Shown piece by piece: positions 34,552 through 43,452 of a DNA stretch of 64,000 nucleotides. The first letter of the stretch is position 1. Each line of letters opens with the position of its first letter. The stretch is from Achromobacter marplatensis (GTDB taxonomy: Bacteria > Pseudomonadota > Gammaproteobacteria > Burkholderiales > Burkholderiaceae_B). The position numbers and the translations under genes are program-made. The DNA is taken from the NCBI RefSeq assembly GCF_002209535.1, contig NZ_NJIG01000002.1, positions 372,001-436,000 on the forward strand, in the 5' to 3' direction. The notes beneath the pieces were generated by a model. The model was not told the origin of the DNA. It worked only from the letters and a program-made list of their open reading frames with translations, and did no database searches.

Positions 34552-35529
34552 ATGCAAGCTGTAGAAATCTCCCGCCCCGGCGGCCCCGAGGTTCTGGTCC
34601 CCGTAGAACGCCCCACGCCCGAGGCCGGCGCGGGTGAAGTCTTGATCAAAGTCAGCGCCGCGGGCATCAACCGCCCCGACGTGTTCCAGCGCAAGGGCAA
34701 CTACGCCCCGCCGCGCGGCGTGTCCGACCTGCCGGGCCTGGAAGTGGCCGGCGAAATCGTGGGCGGCGACGTGGCCGGCAGCGGCTTTGCCGTGGGCGAC
34801 AAGGTCTGCGCGCTGGTGGCGGGCGGCGGTTACGCCGAATACTGTGTGGCGCCCGTTGCCCAGTGCCTGCCCATCCCCAAGGGCCTGTCCGACATCGAAG
34901 CGGCCGGCCTGCCGGAAACCTACTTTACCGTCTGGAGCAACGTGTTCGACCGCGGCCGTCTGTCCGACGGCGAGATCCTGCTGGTGCACGGCGGCGCAAG
35001 CGGCATCGGCACCACGGCGATCCAGTTGGCCCGTGCAATGGGCAACAGGGTCTACGCGACGGTCGGCAGCGACGACCGCGCCCGTGCCGTCGAAGCGCTG
35101 GGCGCTGAAAAGGGCATCAACTACAAGACGCAGGACTTCGTGAAGGAAGTCATGGACGCCACCAGCGGGCGCGGCGTGGACGTCATCCTGGATATGGTGG
35201 CCGGCGACTACATCGCCCGCGACATGCAATGCCTGGCGGACGACGGCCGTATCGTCATCATTGCCCAGCTGGGCGGTGCGCGCGCCGATGTGGATACGTC
35301 TCAGGTCATGCGCCGCCGCCTGACCATCACCGGGTCCACGCTGCGTCCCCGGTCCATCGACTTCAAGGGCGCCATCGCGCGCGCCCTGCGCGAACACGCC
35401 TGGCCCTTGCTGGAAAAAGGGGCCATCAAGCCGATCGTGCACGCGACTTTCCCCTTGGCCGAGGCCTCCAAGGCGCACGCCATGATGGAAGGCGGCGAAA
35501 ATATCGGCAAAATCATCCTGACAATGTAA
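34552..35529 (+). CDS. NAD(P)H:quinone oxidoreductase, zinc-free MDR family (PIG3-like)
   Basis: 325 residues from the ATG at 34552, which has AAAGGAGG upstream. GINRPDVFQRKGNYAPP is characteristic of the quinone oxidoreductase/PIG3 group, LPGLEVAGEIVGGDV follows, and the cofactor loop is HGGASGIGTTAIQLARAMG. The zinc ligands of alcohol dehydrogenases are missing. These cytosolic enzymes reduce quinones or enones with NADPH. The gene sits upstream of tpiA with a 130-nt gap. Confidence 0.9.
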   Translation: MQAVEISRPGGPEVLVPVERPTPEAGAGEVLIKVSAAGINRPDVFQRKGNYAPPRGVSDLPGLEVAGEIVGGDVAGSGFAVGDKVCALVAGGGYAEYCVAPVAQCLPIPKGLSDIEAAGLPETYFTVWSNVFDRGRLSDGEILLVHGGASGIGTTAIQLARAMGNRVYATVGSDDRARAVEALGAEKGINYKTQDFVKEVMDATSGRGVDVILDMVAGDYIARDMQCLADDGRIVIIAQLGGARADVDTSQVMRRRLTITGSTLRPRSIDFKGAIARALREHAWPLLEKGAIKPIVHATFPLAEASKAHAMMEGGENIGKIILTM

Positions 35530-35659
35530 GAAACGCGCGGCGTTCGGCGTATCGCCGCGCAACAGGATACAATCTCGGGTTTCGCCTGGAATTTTTTCCA
35601 GGCAGGCCCGTGGGCGGTCGCGTCATCCCCCGGGACTCACCCTCTCTGACAATTGCGCC

Positions 35660-36406
35660 ATGACTTCAGTCGAAAACCGCGCCCGCCTCGTGCTGGGCAA
35701 CTGGAAGATGCACGGCAACCTGGCCGAGAACGCCGCGTTGCTGACCGAGTTGCGCGCCGCGGATGCCGCGAGCCACTGCGACATCGGCATCTGTGTTCCG
35801 TTTCCCTACCTGGCGCAAGCCGGTTCGGCCCTGACCGGAAGCAGCGTGTCCTGGGGCGCGCAAGATGTCAGCGCGCACGAAAAGGGTGCCTACACCGGCG
35901 AAGTGTCCGGTGCGATGCTGAAAGAATTCGGCTGCCGCTGGGCGCTGGCCGGTCACTCCGAGCGCCGCGTGCTGCACGGTGAAACCGATGAAGTCGTGGC
36001 CGCCAAGGCGCAAGCCGCGCTGGCCGCCGGCCTGACCCCCGTGGTCTGCGTGGGCGAGTCGCTGGCCGACCGCGAAGCCGGCAACACCCTGGCCGTCATC
36101 GAACGCCAGTTGAAGCCCGTGCTGGCGCTGGGCGCGGACGCCGTGTCGCGCATGGTCCTGGCCTACGAGCCCGTCTGGGCCATCGGCACTGGCCGCACCG
36201 CCAGCCCCGAGCAAGCGCAAGAAGTCCACGCCGCCATCCGCGCCGCCTTGCGCGCGCTGGGCGCGGCGCAGGTGCAGGTTTTGTACGGCGGCAGCGTCAA
36301 AGCTGCCAACGCCGCCAGTTTGTTCGCCATGACTGATATCGACGGAGCCCTGGTCGGCGGCGCGTCGCTTGTGGCTGAAGAATTTTTGCGTATTGCCGCC
36401 ATCTAA
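35660..36406 (+). CDS. tpiA: Triosephosphate isomerase
   Basis: 248 residues, full length. The substrate Lys is in LVLGNWKMHGN, the electrophile His in ALAGHSERR, the catalytic Glu and mobile loop in LAYEPVWAIGTGRTASPEQ, and the phosphate loops in YGGSVKAANAASLF and DGALVGGASL. It interconverts DHAP and glyceraldehyde-3-phosphate in glycolysis and gluconeogenesis. secG follows 21 nt downstream, a gene pair common in Burkholderiales. Confidence 0.98.
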   Translation: MTSVENRARLVLGNWKMHGNLAENAALLTELRAADAASHCDIGICVPFPYLAQAGSALTGSSVSWGAQDVSAHEKGAYTGEVSGAMLKEFGCRWALAGHSERRVLHGETDEVVAAKAQAALAAGLTPVVCVGESLADREAGNTLAVIERQLKPVLALGADAVSRMVLAYEPVWAIGTGRTASPEQAQEVHAAIRAALRALGAAQVQVLYGGSVKAANAASLFAMTDIDGALVGGASLVAEEFLRIAAI

Positions 36407-36427
36407 GTTTCCGTTCCGGAGTCTGTA

Positions 36428-36901
36428 ATGCCCTTGATGCTTAAACTTCTGCTGGCCGTCCAAGTCTTTTCGGCGCTGGCTATCATCGTTCTGGTCCTGC
36501 TGCAGCAGGGCAAGGGCGCCGACATGGGTTCCGCTTTCGGTAGCGGTTCGTCCGGCAGCCTGTTCGGTGCCACCGGCGCCGCCAACTTCCTGTCGCGCGC
36601 GACCAAGTGGGCCGCCGTGGTCTTCTTCGCATCCACCGCTGGCCTGGCTTACGTCAGCCACAAGGGCACCAACGGCCCGGCCGTGGATTCCGGCGTGATG
36701 CAAAGCTTCCCGTCCGACCGTTCGGTTCCGCAAGTGCCGGGTTCTGTGCCCGCCGCGCCGGGCGCAGGTGCATCGTCCGTCCCGGGCGCCGCTTCGGTTC
36801 CTGCCGCGCCGGCCAAGCCCGACGCTTCGGTGCCCACGGCTCCGGCCGCGCCCGCAGCAGGCGACAAGCCGGCCGACACGCCCGCAACGCCGGCGAAGTA
36901 A
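36428..36901 (+). CDS. secG: Preprotein translocase subunit SecG
   Basis: 157 residues with the two SecG membrane helices (LLLAVQVFSALAIIVLVLLQ and WAAVVFFASTAGLAYVS) joined by the conserved QQGKGADMGSAFGSGSSGS loop and LFGATGAANFLSRATK. The C-terminal 70 residues are an Ala/Pro-rich extension, longer than in E. coli SecG and usual in Burkholderiales. It is the accessory subunit of the SecYEG channel. A strong terminator follows. Confidence 0.96.
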   Translation: MPLMLKLLLAVQVFSALAIIVLVLLQQGKGADMGSAFGSGSSGSLFGATGAANFLSRATKWAAVVFFASTAGLAYVSHKGTNGPAVDSGVMQSFPSDRSVPQVPGSVPAAPGAGASSVPGAASVPAAPAKPDASVPTAPAAPAAGDKPADTPATPAK

Positions 36902-36918
36902 GCGCCAGCGTAGACAAG

Positions 36919-36946
36919 AAGGCCGGCGTCTGACGCCGGCCTTTTT
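36919..36946 (+). terminator. Intrinsic terminator after secG
   Basis: AAGGCCGGCGTC, loop TGAC, GCCGGCC, then TTTTTC. A strong GC stem with a U-tract, 18 nt past the secG stop. Confidence 0.9.
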
Positions 36947-37031
36947 CATTGGTGCCGTGCCTCGGGCTGCAAGGCCGGATATCCTGTCATCGCAGTCCGG
37001 CTCCCGCGCCGGACATTTCGGATCGGCCCCC

Positions 37032-37973
37032 ATGGAAAAGCGTTTGATGCCGTCGATGATGGCGCTCCAGAGCTTCGATGCGGTCGCGCGGCACATGAGC
37101 GTCACGCGCGCCGCCGAAGAACTGCACATGACCCAAAGCGCGATCAGCAAGCAGATCGCGCAGCTGGAGGCGCTGTTGCGCAACCCGCTTTTTCTGCGCG
37201 TGCGCCGGCGACTGCAATTGACGCCCGCGGGGGCACTGTACCAATCCGAGGTCAGGGCGATCCTGAACCAGGTGGACATGTCGTCCCGCTACATCCTGAC
37301 CTACGGCAGCGAAACCCAGGTGCTTACCATCGGCACGCAGCCCACGTTTGGCGCGCGGTGGCTGATTCCGCGGCTGCAGCGCTTCATGGCCGCGCATCCG
37401 GATATTCAGGTGAAGGTACGCAGTGAAACCCGGCCGTTCGATCTGATGCAGGCCAAGATCGACATTTCCTTCTTCTTCGGCCATGGCACCTTGCCTGGCG
37501 CCCAATGCCGCGAGCTGTTCGCAGCCGAGGTAGTGCCGGTGTGCGCGCCCGGCTTTCTGCCCGGAGATGCAGTGCCCAGCCTGGAGGCGCTTAGCGACCA
37601 CGCGCTGATCCAGTGCGCGTCCCGCCCGGAAGCCTGGCACGACTATTTCTCGCATCAGCAATTCCAGTCCGACCGCAGTTATCACGGCCCCCGGTTCGAC
37701 ACGTTCTACATGTGCGTGCGAGCAGCCGAAGGCGGCTGCGGCATCGCCCTGACCCCAAGATTGCTGGCCGAAGAAGAACTGCAGGCCGGCAAGCTGGTCA
37801 TCCCTTGGGGCTACGTGCAGCCCAGCGACGGCGCCTACTTCGTGGCCTATTCCGAACACTCCGCCGAAGTCCCGAAGATCAAGCAATTCGTGGCGTGGGT
37901 CGAAGAAGAGGCCGCGCAGAAACGAGACCGCGACGCCCTGCGCGCGCGATCCATGAAAAAACGGACTGATTAG
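37032..37973 (+). CDS. LysR-family transcriptional regulator (GcvA-like)
   Basis: 313 residues from the ATG at 37032. The helix-turn-helix is MSVTRAAEELHMTQSAISKQ and IAQLEALLRNPLF. The effector domain resembles GcvA-type regulators (VLTIGTQPTFGARWLIPRL, AAEGGCGIALTPRLLAEEE). It precedes the DUF1338 and FMN-dehydrogenase genes by 81 nt on the same strand, so it probably controls them. The inducer may be a 2-oxo- or 2-hydroxy-dicarboxylate; this is inferred from the neighbours. Confidence 0.92.
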   Translation: MEKRLMPSMMALQSFDAVARHMSVTRAAEELHMTQSAISKQIAQLEALLRNPLFLRVRRRLQLTPAGALYQSEVRAILNQVDMSSRYILTYGSETQVLTIGTQPTFGARWLIPRLQRFMAAHPDIQVKVRSETRPFDLMQAKIDISFFFGHGTLPGAQCRELFAAEVVPVCAPGFLPGDAVPSLEALSDHALIQCASRPEAWHDYFSHQQFQSDRSYHGPRFDTFYMCVRAAEGGCGIALTPRLLAEEELQAGKLVIPWGYVQPSDGAYFVAYSEHSAEVPKIKQFVAWVEEEAAQKRDRDALRARSMKKRTD

Positions 37974-38054
37974 GCCGAATTTTTTCATTTGATTGCGCTT
38001 GCCGGGCGTGATTTCATGCGGGCCATCCCTGTTTACCGATGTGCCGAGCCCGCC

Positions 38055-39452
38055 ATGAGTCAGAACTTCGTCAATCCCGATCAGATCCGCGCCTGGTTCT
38101 CCCGCGCCATGTCCGACATGTACAAGTCGGAAGTGCCCCTTTACGACACGTTGCTGGACCTGGTGGCTGAGGTCAACGCCAAGACGCTGGCCGAGCAGCC
38201 CGAACTGGCCGAGCAACTGGCGCGCACCGGCGAAATCGAACGCCTGGACATCGAGCGCCACGGCGCGATTCGCGTAGGCACGCCCGAAGAGCTTTCCAAC
38301 ATGCGCCGTGTGTTCGCCGTGATGGGCATGCAGCCGGTGGGTTACTACGACCTGTCGCCGGCCGGCGTGCCGGTGCATTCGACGGCATTTCGCGCCACGC
38401 ACGAGGCCTCTCTGCAAGCCAGCCCGTTCCGCGTCTTCACGTCGCTGCTGCGCTTGGAACTGATCGACGACGTCGCGTTGCGCGACAAGGCCGCCCGTAT
38501 TCTGGCCGCGCGCCAGATCTTTACGGCTAGGGCCCTGGAATTGGCTGGCCGCTTCGAAACGCAGGGCGGCTTGAACGACGCCGACGCCCGGGAATTCGTC
38601 ACCGAAGCGCTGCATACTTTCCGCTGGCACAGCGAGGCGACGGTCAGCCTGGATGACTACCGGGAATTGCACGGCCAGCATCGCCTGATTGCCGATGTGG
38701 TGGCCTTCAAGGGACCGCACATCAACCATCTGACGCCGCGCACGCTGGACATCGACGAGGCCCAGGCCGAGATGCCGCGCCGTGGCGTGTCGGCCAAGGC
38801 GGTGATCGAAGGTCCGCCGCCGCGCAAGTGCCCGATCCTGTTGCGTCAGACGAGTTTCAAGGCGCTGGAGGAACCGGTCCTGTTCGCCGGGGCGGACGGC
38901 CAGAACGGCGTGGGCAGCCATACCGCCCGCTTCGGCGAGATCGAGCAGCGCGGTGTCGCCCTGACCCGCAAAGGCCGGGCGCTGTACGACCAGTCGCTGG
39001 ATCTGGCGCGCAGCCGTATCCAGGGCGCGCCCAATGAAAGCAATGCCGCCGCCTACATGCAGAACCTGCAGGACTGTTTTGCCGCGTTCCCGGACGACTA
39101 TGCGCAATTGCACGATCAAGGTCTGGGCTATTTCCGCTACTTCCTGACCGGCAAGCAAGGCCCCGTGCAGGAGGGCGACGTGCAGTCGCTGATCAGCCAG
39201 GGCTACATCCGGTTCGAGCCGCTGGTCTACGAGGACTTCCTGCCGGTCAGCGCCGCAGGCATCTTTCAGTCGAACCTGGGTGACAAGGCCCAGGCCGAGT
39301 ACGCGCAGAACGCCAGCCAGACCGCCTTCGAAGCCGCGTTGGGCGCACCGGTGCAAGACGAACTGGCGCTTTACCAAGACACGCAGGACCGTTCCCTGGC
39401 CGCTTGCCTGCAGGCGCTGGGCCTGCAAACCGGTACCCCGGTGGCGGCATGA
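38055..39452 (+). CDS. DUF1338 protein, 2-oxoadipate dioxygenase/decarboxylase (HglS/YdcJ family)
   Basis: 465 residues. The family is recognised by RHGAIRVGTPEELSNMRRVF, GYYDLSPAGVPVHSTAFR and FKGPHINHLTPRTLDID. Likely Fe(II) ligands are H69 (RHGAIR), H225 (HINHLTPR, with H222 near) and E295 (FGEIEQRG), the positions known from HglS. The family converts 2-oxoadipate to 2-hydroxyglutarate with loss of CO2, a step of lysine catabolism in pseudomonads. The next gene overlaps by ATGA and encodes a hydroxyacid dehydrogenase that could use the product. Confidence 0.88.
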   Translation: MSQNFVNPDQIRAWFSRAMSDMYKSEVPLYDTLLDLVAEVNAKTLAEQPELAEQLARTGEIERLDIERHGAIRVGTPEELSNMRRVFAVMGMQPVGYYDLSPAGVPVHSTAFRATHEASLQASPFRVFTSLLRLELIDDVALRDKAARILAARQIFTARALELAGRFETQGGLNDADAREFVTEALHTFRWHSEATVSLDDYRELHGQHRLIADVVAFKGPHINHLTPRTLDIDEAQAEMPRRGVSAKAVIEGPPPRKCPILLRQTSFKALEEPVLFAGADGQNGVGSHTARFGEIEQRGVALTRKGRALYDQSLDLARSRIQGAPNESNAAAYMQNLQDCFAAFPDDYAQLHDQGLGYFRYFLTGKQGPVQEGDVQSLISQGYIRFEPLVYEDFLPVSAAGIFQSNLGDKAQAEYAQNASQTAFEAALGAPVQDELALYQDTQDRSLAACLQALGLQTGTPVAA

Positions 39453-40624
39453 GCCGCTTGAACCGCTGCCTGTCGGTGCGCGACTTCGAACGTGAGGCGC
39501 GCCGCATCCTGCCGCGCTGCGTCGAAGGTTACGTCTGCGGCGGCACGGAAGACGGCGCGTCGCTCGACGAGAGCGTCCGGGCACTGCGCGACATCGGTTT
39601 CCGGCCCCGCGGCCTGCGCGTGGTGGATCAGCGCAGCAGCCAGGTCGAGCTTTTCGGCCAGACCTATGCCATGCCGGTCGGCTTCGCGCCGACGGGGTTC
39701 TCCGCCATCGTCATGCACGAGTGCGATCTGGCGCTGGCGCGCGCTGCGCAGGACGCCGAGATTCCGTTCATCATCAGCGGCGCCTCCAGTGTGCCGTTGG
39801 AGCGGTTGCAGGAGGCGACCGGCAAGCGCTGCTGGTATCAGGCCTATCTGCCGGGCAACGTCGATCGCATCGGCAAGCTGATCGCGCGTCTGCGCCAGGC
39901 CGAGATCCCCGTGCTGGCGGTGACCATCGATACCTGCGTGGGCGCCAATCGCGAAAACCTGCAGAAGCTGGCATTCACGGTGCCATTCAAAATGAGTTCC
40001 AGCGTGGTGCTGGACGGCATGCGACATCCGCGCTGGAGCGTGAACGTCTTCATGCGTACGCTGCTGGGCAGCGGGGTGCCGCGTTTTGCGAACCTGTATG
40101 AGGAAATCGGACCGCCCATCACCCAAGACCCGCCCAACGGTTTTCGTGGCGAGCGCGACAAGCTGTCTTGGGAACATATCCGCTGGATTCGGGAAAACTG
40201 GCCGGGCAAGCTCGTGCTCAAGGGCGTGATGCACGCGGAGGACGCGCGGCTGGCCGCCGACGCGGGCGTAGATGGTGTGATTGTTTCCAACCATGGCGGG
40301 CGTCAGCTGGACGGTTGCATTTCGCCTTTGCAGGCGCTGCCCGACGTTGTGGCTGCCGTGCCCGCGGGTTTGCCGGTCATGGTCGACGGCGGCTTTCGCC
40401 GCGGCTCCGACGTGCTCAAGGCGGTGGCCCTGGGCGCGAGCATGGTCTTCACCGGCCGTCCCCAGCTGTTCGGCGCCGCCGTCGGCGGCAACGCCGGCAT
40501 CCGCAAAGTCGCCGAGATATTTCGCAGCGAAATTTCGACCAACATGGCGCTGCTCGGTTGCCGGACGCTGGCTGACGTCACGCCGGACTTGATCGCGCCG
40601 GTGCGCGCGGCCTGCGCCGCCTAG
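39449..40624 (+). CDS. FMN-dependent alpha-hydroxyacid dehydrogenase (LldD-like)
   Basis: 391 residues. FMN and substrate motifs are present: PVGFAPTGFSAIVM, ISGASSVPLERL, the catalytic His and Arg in VSNHGGRQLDG, and VMVDGGFRRGSDVLKAVALG. The family oxidises L-lactate, glycolate, mandelate or 2-hydroxyglutarate. Its start overlaps the DUF1338 stop by four bases, so it is translationally coupled to an enzyme whose known product is 2-hydroxyglutarate. A 2-hydroxyglutarate dehydrogenase role is therefore more likely than lactate, but stereochemistry must be tested. Confidence 0.88.
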   Translation: MSRLNRCLSVRDFEREARRILPRCVEGYVCGGTEDGASLDESVRALRDIGFRPRGLRVVDQRSSQVELFGQTYAMPVGFAPTGFSAIVMHECDLALARAAQDAEIPFIISGASSVPLERLQEATGKRCWYQAYLPGNVDRIGKLIARLRQAEIPVLAVTIDTCVGANRENLQKLAFTVPFKMSSSVVLDGMRHPRWSVNVFMRTLLGSGVPRFANLYEEIGPPITQDPPNGFRGERDKLSWEHIRWIRENWPGKLVLKGVMHAEDARLAADAGVDGVIVSNHGGRQLDGCISPLQALPDVVAAVPAGLPVMVDGGFRRGSDVLKAVALGASMVFTGRPQLFGAAVGGNAGIRKVAEIFRSEISTNMALLGCRTLADVTPDLIAPVRAACAA

Positions 40625-40735
40625 AACGGCCAGGCGGCCGACCGGCCGTGCCGGGGCAGCGTTGCCCCACACCACCAAAAAATACGGGCGCACCCATTGC
40701 CGTGCGCCGATCCGCTTTCAACAGGAGGAGACAAG

Positions 40736-41728
40736 ATGAAGATGAATTTCAAAATGGCCGGCATGGCTGCGTTGCTAGCCTGCGCGGCCACGGGCCACGT
40801 GCAGGCCCAGGCCCAGGCCGACAGCTATCCGGCCAAGCCTGTCCGGCTGGTGGTGGGCTATGCCCCGGGCGGCACGACCGACATCAGCGCCCGCATGATC
40901 GCGGACGTGCTGGGCAAGGAGCTGGGCCAGACCTTCATTGTGGAAAACAAGCCGGGCGCCAACAGCAACATCGGCGCCGAAGCCGTGGCCCGCGCTCCGG
41001 CCGACGGCTACACCTTGTTCGTCGGGTCGATTTCCACGGCGATCAACCAGTCGCTGTATTCCAAGATGTCGTACGACGCGCTCAAGGACCTGGACGCCGT
41101 CGCGCTGTTGAACGTGGTGCCCAACATCCTGGCCGTCAATGCCAGCGTGCCGGTCAAGTCGGTGCAGGAATACACCGCCTATGCCAAGAAGAACCCCGGC
41201 AAACTGACCTGCGCGTCCCCCGGCAACGGCTCGTCCGCGCACTTGGGCTGCGAGCTGTTCAAGATGAAGACCGGCATTGATATCCTGCACGTTCCCTATC
41301 GCGGTAGCGGCCCGGCCGTGGCTGATTTGCTGGGCGGCCAGGTGGACTCCATCTTCGACAACCTGCCGCCGCTGCTGCCGCATGTGCGCGCCGGCAAACT
41401 GACTGGCCTGGCGGTGACCACCGCGGCGCGCGTGCCCTTCGCGCCCGAAATCCCCACCATTGCCGAATCCGGCGTGGAAGGCTTCGACGTGGCGGCCTGG
41501 TTCGGCCTCTTTGCGCCGGCCGGCACCCCGCCCGAAATCGTGCTGAAGGTGAACGCCGCCATCAACAAGGCGCTGACCTCGGACACCGCGCTGGCCGCCA
41601 ACTATCAGACCAACGGCTTTTTGATGCCCCCGCCGCCCAACACGCCGCAAGCATTCAAGGCCTTCATGGAAAGCGAAACCCGCAAGTGGGGAGAAGTCGT
41701 CAAGGCGACGAACCTGCAGATCAACTGA
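40736..41728 (+). CDS. Bug-family tripartite tricarboxylate transporter substrate-binding protein
   Basis: 330 residues with a signal peptide ending GHVQAQAQA. The mature start SYPAKPVRLVVGYAPGGTTD, then VENKPGANSNIGAEAVARAP and HVPYRGSGPAVADLLGGQVD, are standard Bug signatures. ATG at 40736 follows ACAGGAGGAG. It lies 111 nt after the FMN dehydrogenase and may supply the dicarboxylate used by the DUF1338 pathway. No permease genes are linked. Confidence 0.93.
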   Translation: MKMNFKMAGMAALLACAATGHVQAQAQADSYPAKPVRLVVGYAPGGTTDISARMIADVLGKELGQTFIVENKPGANSNIGAEAVARAPADGYTLFVGSISTAINQSLYSKMSYDALKDLDAVALLNVVPNILAVNASVPVKSVQEYTAYAKKNPGKLTCASPGNGSSAHLGCELFKMKTGIDILHVPYRGSGPAVADLLGGQVDSIFDNLPPLLPHVRAGKLTGLAVTTAARVPFAPEIPTIAESGVEGFDVAAWFGLFAPAGTPPEIVLKVNAAINKALTSDTALAANYQTNGFLMPPPPNTPQAFKAFMESETRKWGEVVKATNLQIN

Positions 41729-41892
41729 TTGCCATAGGCGGGGCAGGGCGGCGATCCGCCCGGTTCCCGCCCGGGCACCCGGTTGGCTGAGGGGAAGGTC
41801 GGGCCCAAAAACGGGGCCGACTCGCCAGAATGCCTAATTGCGTGATAGAATGCTCGACTTTCCAGGAAGGCATGCTTTTCTGGTTTGGATTT

Positions 41893-41977
41893 GCCGACGT
41901 GGTGAAATTGGTAGACACGCTATCTTGAGGGGGTAGTGGCGAAAGCTGTGCGAGTTCGAGTCTCGCCGTCGGCACCA
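41893..41977 (+). tRNA. tRNA-Leu(GAG)
   Basis: 85 nt from GCCGACGTGGTGAAATTGG to GTCGGCACCA, with acceptor stem GCCGACG/CGTCGGC, loop CTTGAGG giving GAG, and encoded CCA. Its 3' end is the attachment site of the second element, and a 26-bp copy lies at 49307-49332. Confidence 0.95.
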
Positions 41978-41978
41978 A
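41953..41978 (+). repeat. attL of the tRNA-Leu element
   Basis: 26 bp starting AGTTCGAGTCTCGCC and ending GGCACCAA, in the T arm and acceptor of tRNA-Leu(GAG). It is identical to 49307-49332; the next base differs (A here, G there). Confidence 0.9.
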
Positions 41979-42013
41979 AACGCATTATCAGGTAGTACAT
42001 GGAAGTACATCAG

Positions 42014-42048
42014 ACCCGCGATTCTCATAGAGAGACGCGGGTTTTTTG
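42014..42048 (+). terminator. Terminator-like hairpin downstream of tRNA-Leu(GAG)
   Basis: ACCCGCG, a loop of about 15 nt, CGCGGGT, then TTTTT. It lies 37 nt after the tRNA within the element and could end tRNA transcription, replacing the native terminator displaced to 49344-49383. Confidence 0.7.
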
Positions 42049-42087
42049 TTGTCTATGAGTCTAGGGTCGTGTCGCTGAATCTAAGGT

Positions 42088-42118
42088 CTTTTGGTACTTT
42101 TTTGAAAAGTACCAAAGG
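42088..42118. repeat. Near-perfect palindrome upstream of the integrase remnant
   Basis: CTTTTGGTACTTTT, TTG, then AAAAGTACCAAAGG. A related half-site AAAAAGTACCA follows at 42138-42148, and TTTTGGTACC and AGGTACTT occur near the other end at 49252-49276. These are probable integrase arm or operator sites. Confidence 0.55.
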
Positions 42119-42159
42119 TGCTCTCGGTTTGAGACCAAAAAGTACCATCGCCATAGACC

Positions 42160-43452
42160 ATGCCTAAGCTCACCAAACAGTTAACCGCCGTCGCGGCGGA
42201 TAAGGCGCGGCCCAAGGCCGATTCCTACACCTAGGCCAGCGGGAATGGCTTGTTCTTGCAGGTGCTGCCTGGGGGCGGAAAGCAATGGCTTGTCCGGTAC
42301 CAGACCGCCGATGGCAAGCGCAGCAAGGTCGTGATCGGCACCTATCCCGATCTGTCTGTTGCGCAGGCTCATGGCAATGCGGCGGATGTACACCTTGCCG
42401 CACGCACGGGAACGCCCATCGTTGGCATGCGTCGAGGCGCGGGCCAAGGCTGCCAATCGGTCCGATGCTGAACAGGCCGCCATTGCCGCCGCCGAGGATG
42501 CTCAGCGCCATTCGTTCGCTGTGCTGTCCGAAGCGTGGCTAGAAGTTCGCAAAGCGGGCTGGGCGGCGGAAAGCTACCTCAAGGCGGTCTATGTTGTTCG
42601 CACCTACTTACAGCCCAAGATTGGCCGCCTGGATATGCGCGACCTTCGCTGGACGTTACCGAGACGCTGCGCCAGATTGCGGCAACCGCCCCCAGCCTGG
42701 CTAAAAAGGCCGTCCAGCACCTAAATGGCGTGGTGGACCACTGCATCCTTGAGGGCATCCGCGACGATGACCGGGTATTGAGACTGCGTGGAGTGCTGCC
42801 GTCCCATCGTGGCGGGCACGTCCCGGCCGTCACGCGGGAGCAGGGCATAGGCCCGCTGATCCGGGCTAGTCGGGCCTACGAGGGGGCGGTGGTGCGGTCG
42901 GCCTTGCTGCTGGCCGCCTGGACTGCACTGCGCCCCGGAGTGATCGCCCGCGCCCGATGGTCGGAGATTAACCTTGACCGGGCCGAGTGGCATATCGCCG
43001 CCTTGGAAGAAGATGGCCGCCGCCGCATGAAAACCGGGCATGAACATATCGTGAGCCTGCCGCACCAAGCGGTGGACATGCTCAAGGACATGCAGCAGTT
43101 TTCTGGGGGCGCTGAGTACGTGTTCCCCGCCGTGGGCAAGATGCGCAATCCGAAGCTGAACCGCGACGCGCTGTCGCGGGCCTTGCGGCTGATGGGCTTT
43201 GCTGGGGCGCATACCCCGCACGGATTTCGGGCCATGCTGCGCACCGTGGCGCGTGAACGGCTGCGCATCGACTTTGACGTATTGGAGGCTCAGCTTGCTC
43301 ACGCCAAGCGTGACCAGATCCAGGCCGCATATGACCGCACGCAGTTTGATGATGAGCGGCGTGAAGCCATGCAGCGGTGGGCGGACTATCTGGACGCGCT
43401 GGCGGCCATCGAAAGTGCTGATAACGTGATTCCCCTGACGCGGACGGCATAA
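42160..43452 (+). pseudogene. int: P4-like integrase pseudogene (in-frame stop and two frameshifts)
   Basis: ATG at 42160 begins MPKLTKQLTAVAADKARPKA, the arm-binding domain, but codon 25 is TAG (42232). The frame resumes as GNGLFLQVLPGGGKQWLVRY, shifts by one near 42380-42420, continues with RSDAEQAAIAAAEDAQRH and RLDMRDL, and returns near 42645 to VTETLRQIAATAPSLAKKAV. The catalytic domain is open to the end (TALRPGVIARARWSEINL, PHGFRAMLRTVARERL, AQLAHAKRDQIQAAYDRT). Three lesions mean no full enzyme is made. Sequencing error in one spot would not explain all of them. Confidence 0.85.

Noticed and set aside
36987..39584. 865-codon minus-strand open frame
   Set aside because: It is antisense to the LysR and DUF1338 genes, which have clear family motifs, and its sequence is the His/Gln/Arg-rich type expected from the complement of high-GC coding DNA.
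40697..41280. Alternative plus-strand frame over the second Bug gene
   Set aside because: It overlaps the signal peptide and mature part of a clear Bug receptor in another frame.
41605..42028. Short minus-strand frames over tRNA-Leu(GAG)
   Set aside because: They run through the tRNA gene and have no support.
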